Below, piece after piece: positions 21,749-30,643 of a stretch of DNA of 64,000 nt (within the stretch, counting starts at the first letter, position 1; each line of letters starts with the position of its first letter). Source of the DNA: Desulfohalobiaceae bacterium. Lineage in GTDB: Bacteria > Desulfobacterota > Desulfovibrionia > Desulfovibrionales > Desulfothermaceae. Both the position numbers and the translations under genes were made by a program. The DNA lies in NCBI GenBank assembly GCA_027013815.1, contig JALWFY010000184.1:1-64000 (forward strand), in the 5' to 3' direction. The notes beneath the pieces were generated by a model. The model was not told the DNA's origin. It searched no databases and worked only from the letters and a program-made list of their open reading frames with translations.

Positions 21749-22977
21749 AGATAATTGTACAAAAATTTGGTGGGACCTCTGTTGCAGGCCTAAACAGGAT
21801 GAAACAAGTAAAGGCCAAGGTAGAAAAAAAATTAAAAAAAGGATATAAGGTAATAGTCGTGCTATCTGCAATGGCAGGGGAAACAGATAGACTGATTTCT
21901 CTTGCCTCGGATTTTTCAAAAAACCCAGATCCCTGTGAAATGGACGTACTACTAACCACAGGAGAGCAGGTATCTGTTGCACTATTTTCCATGTTACTCA
22001 AGGATGAAGGTATAAATGCACGCTCTCTTCTAGGATTCCAAATCCCTATCCATACTGATAGATCATATGGAAAGGCCAGGATACTGGAGATTGACGATGA
22101 AAAACTAAAAAAATTATTAGAAAGATATGACGTGCTGGTAGTTGCTGGGTTCCAAGGATGTGATTTTCAGCATAATCTAACCACCCTGGGCAGGGGAGGC
22201 TCTGATACTTCTGCAGTGGCCTTAGCTGCAGCATTAAAGGCAGAAGTATGTGAAATATATACAGATGTGGATGGGGTATATACTACTGATCCAAATGTGT
22301 GTTCAAAGGCCAGAAAGATACCCAAGATAGCCTATGATGAGATGCTAGAAATGGCATCAATGGGAGCCAAGGTATTACAAATAAGATCTGTTGAGTTTGC
22401 AAAAAAATATAACGTGCCTGTGCATGTAAGGTCCACGTTTAAAGATGAGCCAGGCACCTTAGTTGTAAAGGAGGACGAGGTTATGGAATCGGTAATGGTA
22501 TCGGGCATTGCATATGACAAAGACCAGGCTAGGATAACCTTAGTAGACGTATTTGATGAACCAGGGGTTGCAGCACGTATATTTGAGCCCTTAGCTGCAC
22601 ACAATATTGTTGTAGATATGATAGTTCAAAATCCCAGCCATGAGGGCAGGACTGATATTACTTTTACAGTCAGTAGAAAGGAAATGGATACAGCAATAGA
22701 AATAATAGAGCGAGTTAAGGGAGAGATCGGGGCTAGAGATGTATTTTACGACCCACAAGTATCCAAGGTCTCTGTAATTGGAGTTGGTATGAGAAACCAT
22801 TCTGGGGTGGCAGCCATTGCATTTAAGGCCCTGAAATCTGAAAATATTAATATACTTATGATAAGCACATCTGAGATCAAGATCTCCTGTTTAATAGAGG
22901 AAAAATACACAGAACTGGCAGTGAGGACATTGCACGAGGCATTTGGTCTGGACAAAGAACCTAAGATGGAGCAATAA
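21745..22977 (+). CDS. lysC: Aspartate kinase
   Basis: 410 aa; IVQKFGGTSVAG, TTLGRGGSDTSAVALAAAL, two C-terminal ACT domains. Confidence 0.97.
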   Translation: MKIIVQKFGGTSVAGLNRMKQVKAKVEKKLKKGYKVIVVLSAMAGETDRLISLASDFSKNPDPCEMDVLLTTGEQVSVALFSMLLKDEGINARSLLGFQIPIHTDRSYGKARILEIDDEKLKKLLERYDVLVVAGFQGCDFQHNLTTLGRGGSDTSAVALAAALKAEVCEIYTDVDGVYTTDPNVCSKARKIPKIAYDEMLEMASMGAKVLQIRSVEFAKKYNVPVHVRSTFKDEPGTLVVKEDEVMESVMVSGIAYDKDQARITLVDVFDEPGVAARIFEPLAAHNIVVDMIVQNPSHEGRTDITFTVSRKEMDTAIEIIERVKGEIGARDVFYDPQVSKVSVIGVGMRNHSGVAAIAFKALKSENINILMISTSEIKISCLIEEKYTELAVRTLHEAFGLDKEPKMEQ

Positions 22978-22980
22978 ACC

Positions 22981-24585
22981 ATGAAACAAAAAGTCTATAT
23001 CTATGATACCACCTTAAGAGATGGGGCCCAGGCAGAAGAGGTGAACTTTTCCACAGAAGACAAGGTCAGGATCGCTAAAAAATTAGACGCATTAGGACTT
23101 GATTATATTGAAGGGGGATGGCCATCATCTAATCCCACAGATGAGGATTTTTTTAAAGAAATAAAGAATTATGAATTCAAACATGCCAAAATAGCAGCCT
23201 TTGGTAGTACTCATCATCCAAAACTCACGCCAGATACCGATGAGTCATTCAAAAAGGTCTTAAAGGCATCAACAGATGTGATTACCCTAGTTGGGAAGTC
23301 CTGGGACATACATGTTAAAGATGCCCTTAAGACCACATTAGATAGAAACCTAGAGATAATCTATGATTCTATAAAGGTCTCAAAAGAACAGGCCAAAGAA
23401 GTCCTATTTGACGCAGAACATTTCTTTGATGGGTTTAAGGAAAACAAGGAATATGCACTCTCATGTATTAAAAAGGCATGGGAAGCTGGTGCTGACTGTA
23501 TTGTACTCTGTGATACCAATGGAGGCTGTCTTACCTGGGAAATTAAAGACATTATTAGCCACGTACAAACACACATACCAGGGATAAATCTAGGCATACA
23601 TGTGCACAATGATGCTGAACTAGCTGTGGCAAATTCCCTAATGGCGGTTAACCTTGGTATAAGACATGTGCAGGGCACTATCAATGGATATGGAGAAAGG
23701 TGTGGAAATGCCAATCTATGTTCTATTATTCCATCCATTGAACTAAAGATGGGACTAAGTTGTCTTCCAAAAGGGAACCTAAAAAATATAACCTCTACTG
23801 CCAGATATGTTGCTGAAATAGCTAACTTATCACCATTTAAAAGGCAACCATATGTGGGAGAATCTGCATTTGCCCACAAGGGCGGTATCCATGTAAGCGC
23901 TATCCTCACTAATTCCAGGACATATGAACACATACCCCCTGAAGAAGTGGGGAACAGGCAAAGGGTACTCTTATCTGACCTCTCTGGAAAGAGCAACATT
24001 ATCTTTAAGGCCAAACAATTTGGGATAAACTTAAGCAAACAAGACCCTGTAGTGCTTGAGATACTGGAGCAGGTAAAAAACATGGAGAGGATAGGATATG
24101 AGTTTTCTGTTGCAGAGGCATCCTTTGAATTGCTTCTGTATAGGGCCCTTGGCAAGGTACGAAAATATTATGAACTAATAGGGTTTAGGATATTAGATGC
24201 CATACAAAAGGACATTTCAGAGCCTATTACTGAGGCCACTGTAATGATAAAGGTAGGTGGGAACATATCCCACACTGCCTCTACAGGGAAAGGACCAGTA
24301 AATGCCCTGGACAATGCCTTGAGAAAAGGGCTTGAGACCTTTTATCCAAATCTAAAGAACATGAAATTAATGGACTTTAAGGTAAGGGTACTTACCCCAA
24401 AAGACCCTGAATTCGCAGGCACTGCCTCTATGGTTAGGGTCTTTATTGAATCTGGAGATCAAAAAGACAGGTGGATCACAGTTGGAGTCTCATACAATAT
24501 AATAGAGGCTAGTTGGAAGGCCCTGGAGGATTCTGTTATATACAAACTCGTCAAGGATGATAGGGAAAACAACCTGACAGGTTAG
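22981..24585 (+). CDS. cimA: Citramalate synthase
   Basis: 534 aa; YIYDTTLRDGAQAEEVNFS, GIHVHNDAELAVANSLMAV, CimA-type HMGL-like family with LeuA allosteric domain. Confidence 0.93.
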   Translation: MKQKVYIYDTTLRDGAQAEEVNFSTEDKVRIAKKLDALGLDYIEGGWPSSNPTDEDFFKEIKNYEFKHAKIAAFGSTHHPKLTPDTDESFKKVLKASTDVITLVGKSWDIHVKDALKTTLDRNLEIIYDSIKVSKEQAKEVLFDAEHFFDGFKENKEYALSCIKKAWEAGADCIVLCDTNGGCLTWEIKDIISHVQTHIPGINLGIHVHNDAELAVANSLMAVNLGIRHVQGTINGYGERCGNANLCSIIPSIELKMGLSCLPKGNLKNITSTARYVAEIANLSPFKRQPYVGESAFAHKGGIHVSAILTNSRTYEHIPPEEVGNRQRVLLSDLSGKSNIIFKAKQFGINLSKQDPVVLEILEQVKNMERIGYEFSVAEASFELLLYRALGKVRKYYELIGFRILDAIQKDISEPITEATVMIKVGGNISHTASTGKGPVNALDNALRKGLETFYPNLKNMKLMDFKVRVLTPKDPEFAGTASMVRVFIESGDQKDRWITVGVSYNIIEASWKALEDSVIYKLVKDDRENNLTG

Positions 24586-24590
24586 ATATC

Positions 24591-25310
24591 ATGAACACCA
24601 TAACATACATATATCATAGCTGTTTTGTGATAGACACCCAGGGGAGGTGCATTGTTTTTGACATACCCTCAAATGCACACCTCCCCTTAGATGCCCAAAA
24701 TAGATTATGTAAATGTATATCTTCCAAAAAATTGGATATATTTTTTTCCCATGGCCATGAAGACCATTTTGATCCTCATATAATAGATAATATAAAACAG
24801 ATTTCTGATTCTTATTCTTTATTTATATCATATGATATTTACAATGCATATCCATATAAATTTTCCGAACATACCCATGTACTTGAGCCAGAAGAAGAAT
24901 ATGAGATAAGGGATATGAAAATCAAGACCTTTGAGAGTAATGATGAAGGTAATGCATATTTGATTAATTTGAATGGGATAAAGATTTATTTTGGAGGGGA
25001 TCTAGCTGAATGGGTATGGCCTGGTATGAAAGAAAATGAAATAAAGTTTACTATTAATTATTTTGAAGAGATCTTAGATGAATTAAGGGATGAAGATATA
25101 TTTATTGGATTTTCTAATATGGATCCAAGGCTTAAAAACTTTGGTGGTGGAATAAAATTCTTAAAAAAAGTACGTCCAACCTATTTTGTGCCAATGCACA
25201 CCTTTGGACAATATAAACACCTAAACAAATTGATCCCAGTAAGAGATGAAACCAGGACTAATATCTTTATTTATTCTAAAATTGGAGATAAACTTAAAAT
25301 AGAGATATAA
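24591..25310 (+). CDS. MBL-fold metallo-hydrolase
   Basis: 239 aa; FFSHGHEDHFDP (HxHxDH), IYFGGDLAEW, VPMHTFG; 5 nt after cimA. Confidence 0.88.
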   Translation: MNTITYIYHSCFVIDTQGRCIVFDIPSNAHLPLDAQNRLCKCISSKKLDIFFSHGHEDHFDPHIIDNIKQISDSYSLFISYDIYNAYPYKFSEHTHVLEPEEEYEIRDMKIKTFESNDEGNAYLINLNGIKIYFGGDLAEWVWPGMKENEIKFTINYFEEILDELRDEDIFIGFSNMDPRLKNFGGGIKFLKKVRPTYFVPMHTFGQYKHLNKLIPVRDETRTNIFIYSKIGDKLKIEI

Positions 25311-26854
25311 TGAGCTCATTAAGCAATTCTTATACTGATTTTAGGTACCTAGGGAATAGCTTTAGTTCCCATTTTATGGCCATTAAAAATATACAGGACA
25401 TAATCCGGGAAAGACCAGAGGACATAAATATATCCCTTATAAATCTAGTTGAAAGAATATTAAAATACCCAGGACACGAGAAACAAAAACTAGCTGTTAT
25501 CTTATACAGGGAAGCAGCACTACTATTGAGTGAAATAGCCACAAAGACAAATAATAACTCTTTTAAAAAAAACTGTTTTAATATTTTAAAAAAGTTTTCA
25601 TTAAACATCTTAAATCGCTCTTCCCTTTCCTCATCCCTTGCACTCGGTACACTCCCCCTTGATCTGCCAAATGTAAAATTGGAAAGAGATATAGTCCTTG
25701 ATAGACAATATCCCATAGAACTTACCACAATAATTGAGGCTTTAAACATAATCCCCAATAAAAATATAAAGATGGGGAGGTCTATCTTATGGCATACTAA
25801 AGACAAAAATAGACTTGTTGTATTTAAGTTTGCAAAGGGGAGGGGAGATATTAAAAACCTTTTAAAAGAAGTAAGATGGATCAATTATTTGAGCTCTAAT
25901 GGGTGGTCAAGACATTTCTTAGTACCAGAATTATTTGATCTCAAGGGGAATTTCCTATTTTCATCAAAAGAATACAATAATCCTTTTATCTGCCTAATTG
26001 TGTCCAAGGACTATTTTATATATCCCAATGGACTTGGGCTTAAACCAAAGATAAGTAGTTTAGAATTTTTAGATATTATATCAAAAAATAGCAAAATACT
26101 TGGTATGCTCTCTGCCAATGGGATATTTCATACAGCCATCATCCCTTTATTTCACAATAGGGTCCAAAGGAGTAGGAGGGACGATGGAGGACTATATCTT
26201 TGGGAAAGGGGTGGTAGGTTAGATAGATGGCTTAGCTCGTCTCTGTTTCCAAATATAGGAAGGTCTGGAATCAGGGACTTTGAGCACTTAAGTGGATTTA
26301 ATAATGAGAGCAGGAGGTGGATATTTAGAGAAATAGGCAATCAGATACTTAGCCTTCTGCTTATTGTGGGAAGTTATTTCAGGATGAAGGAGCCTAAAAC
26401 TATAGGCAGGGACCATGATGGAAATCCAATTGATGTAAGGCATCTATTTGACAAGGAACTAATTAAAAAGGCAATATATTGTATTATAAAAGGGTATTAC
26501 CTGGGCTTTATAGGGGATAAGTTAGAGGAGTTAGAGTTTAGACATATAGATATCCTTGTTCGCAGGATGATAGAAGAAATGGGAGTGGATAATTATATGG
26601 AGGAGACACTTAGGGTAGCTGACCAGGAGATAATGAGTAAACAAGAATTTGAGAAATTTTTATTGAAACACGGATATACCAAAGAACACGTCCAAATGGT
26701 TAAAAAAGGAAAATCAGACATCACCTTAATTACAGGGCCCCACCTTGGAGAATTTAATAATAGGATCTCCATACCAGAACTCATTGATTTTACAGGGAGT
26801 ATGTCAGGTCTTTTAATTTCTTCAAAATATTTAAAACAGAACTTAAACAAATGA
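25310..26854 (+). CDS. Kinase-like-fold protein, possibly SidJ-related pseudokinase; function unknown
   Basis: 514 aa; kinase-like landmarks LVVFKFAKG (beta3 Lys) + LLKEVRWINYL (alphaC Glu), GIFHTAIIPLFHNR (catalytic-loop-like), TIGRDHDGNPIDVRHLFD; family label from memory, not searched. Confidence 0.5.
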   Translation: MSSLSNSYTDFRYLGNSFSSHFMAIKNIQDIIRERPEDINISLINLVERILKYPGHEKQKLAVILYREAALLLSEIATKTNNNSFKKNCFNILKKFSLNILNRSSLSSSLALGTLPLDLPNVKLERDIVLDRQYPIELTTIIEALNIIPNKNIKMGRSILWHTKDKNRLVVFKFAKGRGDIKNLLKEVRWINYLSSNGWSRHFLVPELFDLKGNFLFSSKEYNNPFICLIVSKDYFIYPNGLGLKPKISSLEFLDIISKNSKILGMLSANGIFHTAIIPLFHNRVQRSRRDDGGLYLWERGGRLDRWLSSSLFPNIGRSGIRDFEHLSGFNNESRRWIFREIGNQILSLLLIVGSYFRMKEPKTIGRDHDGNPIDVRHLFDKELIKKAIYCIIKGYYLGFIGDKLEELEFRHIDILVRRMIEEMGVDNYMEETLRVADQEIMSKQEFEKFLLKHGYTKEHVQMVKKGKSDITLITGPHLGEFNNRISIPELIDFTGSMSGLLISSKYLKQNLNK

Positions 26855-27912
26855 TAAAGATATTTCATACAGCAGATATCCACATTGGGGCCAGGACAAA
26901 ACACTTAGGAGACAGGCTCTTTGACATACAGAGAAATTTTTTAAAAAAATTGTGCACAGAGGCAGATAAAGAAAAAGCAGACTTTATTGTCATATGTGGA
27001 GACCTGTTTGACTCAAATTTTGTACCTAGCTCAATATGTTCTCAGGTATTTGAAATTATATTATCAACAAATATCCCAAGTATAATAATCCCTGGTGGAG
27101 GCAGTAGGGAAATAAAAGAAATAACAGGACACGATGCATATTCAGATGACTCTATTTACAAGAGACCAGAACTACAAAGATTTTTTAAACACACCAATAT
27201 AAAACTACTCACCCCAGATAAGGATACTACTATTATATCTCACACAGCCTTTTATGCATCTTTTTTTGACATACCAAACAAAGAAAAAATAAAAAACGCA
27301 AAATACCATATTGCACTAATCCACGGCGCATTTAGTGAAAACCCTGTAGGAGATGAATTACCAATTTCTAAATTAAATAATTTATATTTTGATTTCATAT
27401 GCCTTGGTCATTATCATTCATTTAAAAAATTCAAAAACGCTGCATATCCTGGGTGTTTAGTGCAGTTTGAATTTTTAAAAAACAAGAAGGCAGCAAGTGG
27501 TTATGCAAAAATTTTTATAGATAATAACGTTGACATACAATACAGACAGTTTAAAAACGCACCTAGATTTTATAAATTGGAAGTAATATCTTATGATGAT
27601 ATAGAAAAAATAAAAGATGACCTTGACAAGGACTGTTTTATACAGATTACAGGATATTCAAAAGAATTTATAGGATATATAGAAGAACTATCAAAACATA
27701 AAAATATAATCATATCAGACACTGCAATAATATATGAAAGAAATGGCATATATGGAATAATAGAAGATAGCCTAGATGAAATTTTAAATGATTTAAAAAT
27801 AAAGGATGAAGACCTATTAGAAGAAATTAAACAATTTATATTAAGGAATATACGTGGCAATATCACAAAACCGACTATTGAAAATTATCTTATAGACAAA
27901 TTCTTATCATGA
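26851..27912 (+). CDS. Mre11/SbcD/YhaO-like metallophosphoesterase nuclease
   Basis: 353 aa; FHTADIHIGA, VICGDLFDSN, ALIHGAF, ICLGHYHS; ATGA overlap with upstream ORF. Confidence 0.85.
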   Translation: MIKIFHTADIHIGARTKHLGDRLFDIQRNFLKKLCTEADKEKADFIVICGDLFDSNFVPSSICSQVFEIILSTNIPSIIIPGGGSREIKEITGHDAYSDDSIYKRPELQRFFKHTNIKLLTPDKDTTIISHTAFYASFFDIPNKEKIKNAKYHIALIHGAFSENPVGDELPISKLNNLYFDFICLGHYHSFKKFKNAAYPGCLVQFEFLKNKKAASGYAKIFIDNNVDIQYRQFKNAPRFYKLEVISYDDIEKIKDDLDKDCFIQITGYSKEFIGYIEELSKHKNIIISDTAIIYERNGIYGIIEDSLDEILNDLKIKDEDLLEEIKQFILRNIRGNITKPTIENYLIDKFLS

Positions 27913-30620
27913 TAAAAATAAAAAAAATACACCTCATAAATTATCTAGCACATAAAGATAATACTTTTGAATTTGACTCCCCTTTTTTTGAATTATGTAT
28001 GCCAAATGAATTTGGTAAGACCACCCTGCTTAACGCCATTGTAGACTGTTTTTCTCTTAATCCTGAAGCCTTATCAAACAAATCAACAAAATATATCTCT
28101 AAAGAACCTGTAATTGAATTGGGTTTTACCTTAAGAGATATTTATTTTGATTTGATTTTAAATGCTCAAGACCATACAGTTATTTTAAAGGGTGAGGATG
28201 GGACATATCTTGGCACACAAGAAAAAATAAAAAATTTTTTCAAAAAAAATGGATTCTTATATTTTCCTTTTGTAGTTAAACACCTTTTGTATTTAAGGGA
28301 AAGAGACCTGTCCATTGATGCCAAATCTTCAGAGTTTAGACGTTTTACAAAGGATATATTAAATGTTGAAAAGATAAATAAAATGATAGTTGCCATTGAT
28401 AAAATAATATTAAAGGATAAAGGATTTAAGTCAGGCAAATTCTCTGACCTATACAAGGATACTACCAATAAATTAATCGAGACCAAGGATGATATAACGT
28501 ATCTTGAAAGAGAATTGTCTAACTTCCTTAAGAATAAATCTAAATTTGAATTACTAAGCAAAAAATCAAGAGATATAAAAACACAAATAAACAAAATAAA
28601 AATCAAAAAAAATATACTTAATACATTAATTAAATTAAAACAAAAGGAATCTATTGAAAAATCTATTCATGATTTAAAATTAAAGAAAAAAAATGTAGAA
28701 CATGAACTATTAAAAATACAAAAGCAGAAAAACAATGTATCGCAACATAAATCGATTAATGAGAAAGAATTAAATAATTTAAAATTACTCAGTTCTCAAA
28801 TACAGAAATTGGAGGAACATGTTGAAAACAAAAAACAAATAGAAGAAACTATAAATAAACTAAATATAGATATATTAAAAATTCAAGATCAAATAAAAGA
28901 GATATCTAATCATATAAATGCACATTTAAGAAACCTTGACAAGATCAAGGGGGAACAAAAGGTATTAGAAGGGACCATTACAAATATCCATATAAAAGAG
29001 AACCAGTTAGAACTCCTATATAAACAAATGGATGTTCTCAAAAATCAAATTCAAAAGGCAGAATCCTTAAACAAAGAACTAAACCAAAAAAAGGCAGGGC
29101 TTAAAAAATATGAAAAATACCACTCAAATGTGTTGAGGGATATCTTAAAAAACTGGAAGGTGTATCTAGGGCTTAAGACCAATGCACAAGGTGTATTTAA
29201 GGTATCACAGGGTAGAGTCAAGGCAAATCACCAAGAACTTTCCACAGGAGATAGCTTGTCTTTTAAGGGAGAGCTTGAAATATCCTCTGGTTCTTTCTCA
29301 GGTGTAATATATACTGTACAGGAACTCTCTAATTTAAGGGATAAGATCCAGCCTTATATACAAGAATTCATAAAACCAGATAAATTAGAAGATGTAATAA
29401 ACAGATTAGATAACGTAAACAAATTAATACAAGATTTAAAAAATCTTGATTTAGGAAAACTGTCAAATGAATACAACAAAATAAATAATGAGATACAAAA
29501 AATAAAAAAACAGATTAAGGACAAACCAAAATTAATCACATCAAAAAAACAATTAGATGAAAAACAAAACAAGTTAGATATGGAACTCACTCAAAAAAAG
29601 GAATACTTGTCAGAGATAAAACAAAAATTCTCTGCAAAAAAAGCAAAACTGGAGTTATTAAAACACCAGCTCTCAAAATTAAATATAGATGAAATCAAAA
29701 AAAATATAGAAAAGATAAAATTAGATATTAATATATCCACTGACCAAATAGGTTCAATAACAGAGATTGAAGAACAGATCCACGCAAAAGACCACACAAT
29801 AAAAGAACTAAATAAGACCCTAGAGGGACTCATTGAAATACAAGCAGAGAGCAAGGAAAAATTAAAATCTATTTTAAAAGATATTGCTAAACAACAAGAT
29901 ATCCTAAGCCAGATAGGCAGTTTAGACGATGAATTAAACAATCTCCCATATGGTGAAGTCATAAAATTTCAAGACAAGACCATTGAGGAATTGTCCTCAA
30001 TTAAACAAGGACTAGATGAAGAATTAGAAGATAAACTAAAAGAAAATGAACTTCTGTCTGTTAATCTAGCTGAGTTAAAGGGTATTTTAAGCCATGTGCC
30101 CAGTGAACAGACCCTTGAAGAAAAAAGAAAGGAAATTATGGAATTACAAGATAGGTTACACAGTCTAAATAAAATAGAGGAGGTTTTAAGGGGATCAGTT
30201 ACTGTACTAACCAGGCTACGAGAAAACATAGAAAAAAAATATTTAAACAATATTTCAAAAAAAACATCTGAATATTTTTCAAGACTCACCAACAACAAAT
30301 ACTTGTGTGCAAATTACAATGACAATACTATTTATCTGACAAAAGAACATTTTTCAGAGCGCTGGAGTGTAGTGGATTCTAAAGGAACACATTATAATTT
30401 CATAGAACTATCTGATGGTGCAAGGACGCAGCTCTTGCTTTCAATCAGACTAGCCCTTATTTCCTCATTCTTGGGAGACAATTGTGCATTTTTATTATTA
30501 GATGAACCCTTTGCCTATTTTGATGAACAAAGGGAAGAAAATGCACGTAAGATCTTAAATTTTATGAGTAAAATAGGATGGCAGATAATCATGGTATCTG
30601 CACGAACACCAAAAAACTAA
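27909..30620 (+). CDS. Rad50/SbcC/YhaN-like coiled-coil AAA ATPase
   Basis: 903 aa; Walker A-like MPNEFGKTTLLNAI, long coiled coils, signature-like ELSDGARTQLLLSIRLALI, Walker B FLLLDEPFAYFDEQ. Confidence 0.87.
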   Translation: MIKIKKIHLINYLAHKDNTFEFDSPFFELCMPNEFGKTTLLNAIVDCFSLNPEALSNKSTKYISKEPVIELGFTLRDIYFDLILNAQDHTVILKGEDGTYLGTQEKIKNFFKKNGFLYFPFVVKHLLYLRERDLSIDAKSSEFRRFTKDILNVEKINKMIVAIDKIILKDKGFKSGKFSDLYKDTTNKLIETKDDITYLERELSNFLKNKSKFELLSKKSRDIKTQINKIKIKKNILNTLIKLKQKESIEKSIHDLKLKKKNVEHELLKIQKQKNNVSQHKSINEKELNNLKLLSSQIQKLEEHVENKKQIEETINKLNIDILKIQDQIKEISNHINAHLRNLDKIKGEQKVLEGTITNIHIKENQLELLYKQMDVLKNQIQKAESLNKELNQKKAGLKKYEKYHSNVLRDILKNWKVYLGLKTNAQGVFKVSQGRVKANHQELSTGDSLSFKGELEISSGSFSGVIYTVQELSNLRDKIQPYIQEFIKPDKLEDVINRLDNVNKLIQDLKNLDLGKLSNEYNKINNEIQKIKKQIKDKPKLITSKKQLDEKQNKLDMELTQKKEYLSEIKQKFSAKKAKLELLKHQLSKLNIDEIKKNIEKIKLDINISTDQIGSITEIEEQIHAKDHTIKELNKTLEGLIEIQAESKEKLKSILKDIAKQQDILSQIGSLDDELNNLPYGEVIKFQDKTIEELSSIKQGLDEELEDKLKENELLSVNLAELKGILSHVPSEQTLEEKRKEIMELQDRLHSLNKIEEVLRGSVTVLTRLRENIEKKYLNNISKKTSEYFSRLTNNKYLCANYNDNTIYLTKEHFSERWSVVDSKGTHYNFIELSDGARTQLLLSIRLALISSFLGDNCAFLLLDEPFAYFDEQREENARKILNFMSKIGWQIIMVSARTPKN

Positions 30621-30643
30621 AGAGGGCCAAATTCAGTATGTCA

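Noticed and set aside
23361-24155. 264-aa antisense ORF opposite cimA
   Set aside because: Antisense to a strongly supported gene; composition looks like a shadow ORF, with no recognisable motif.
25330-25884. 184-aa and similar antisense ORFs listed in the track (e.g. 28166-28606, 29591-29962, 32184-32603)
   Set aside because: All overlap well-supported genes and are hydrophobic or low-complexity reverse-strand shadows.
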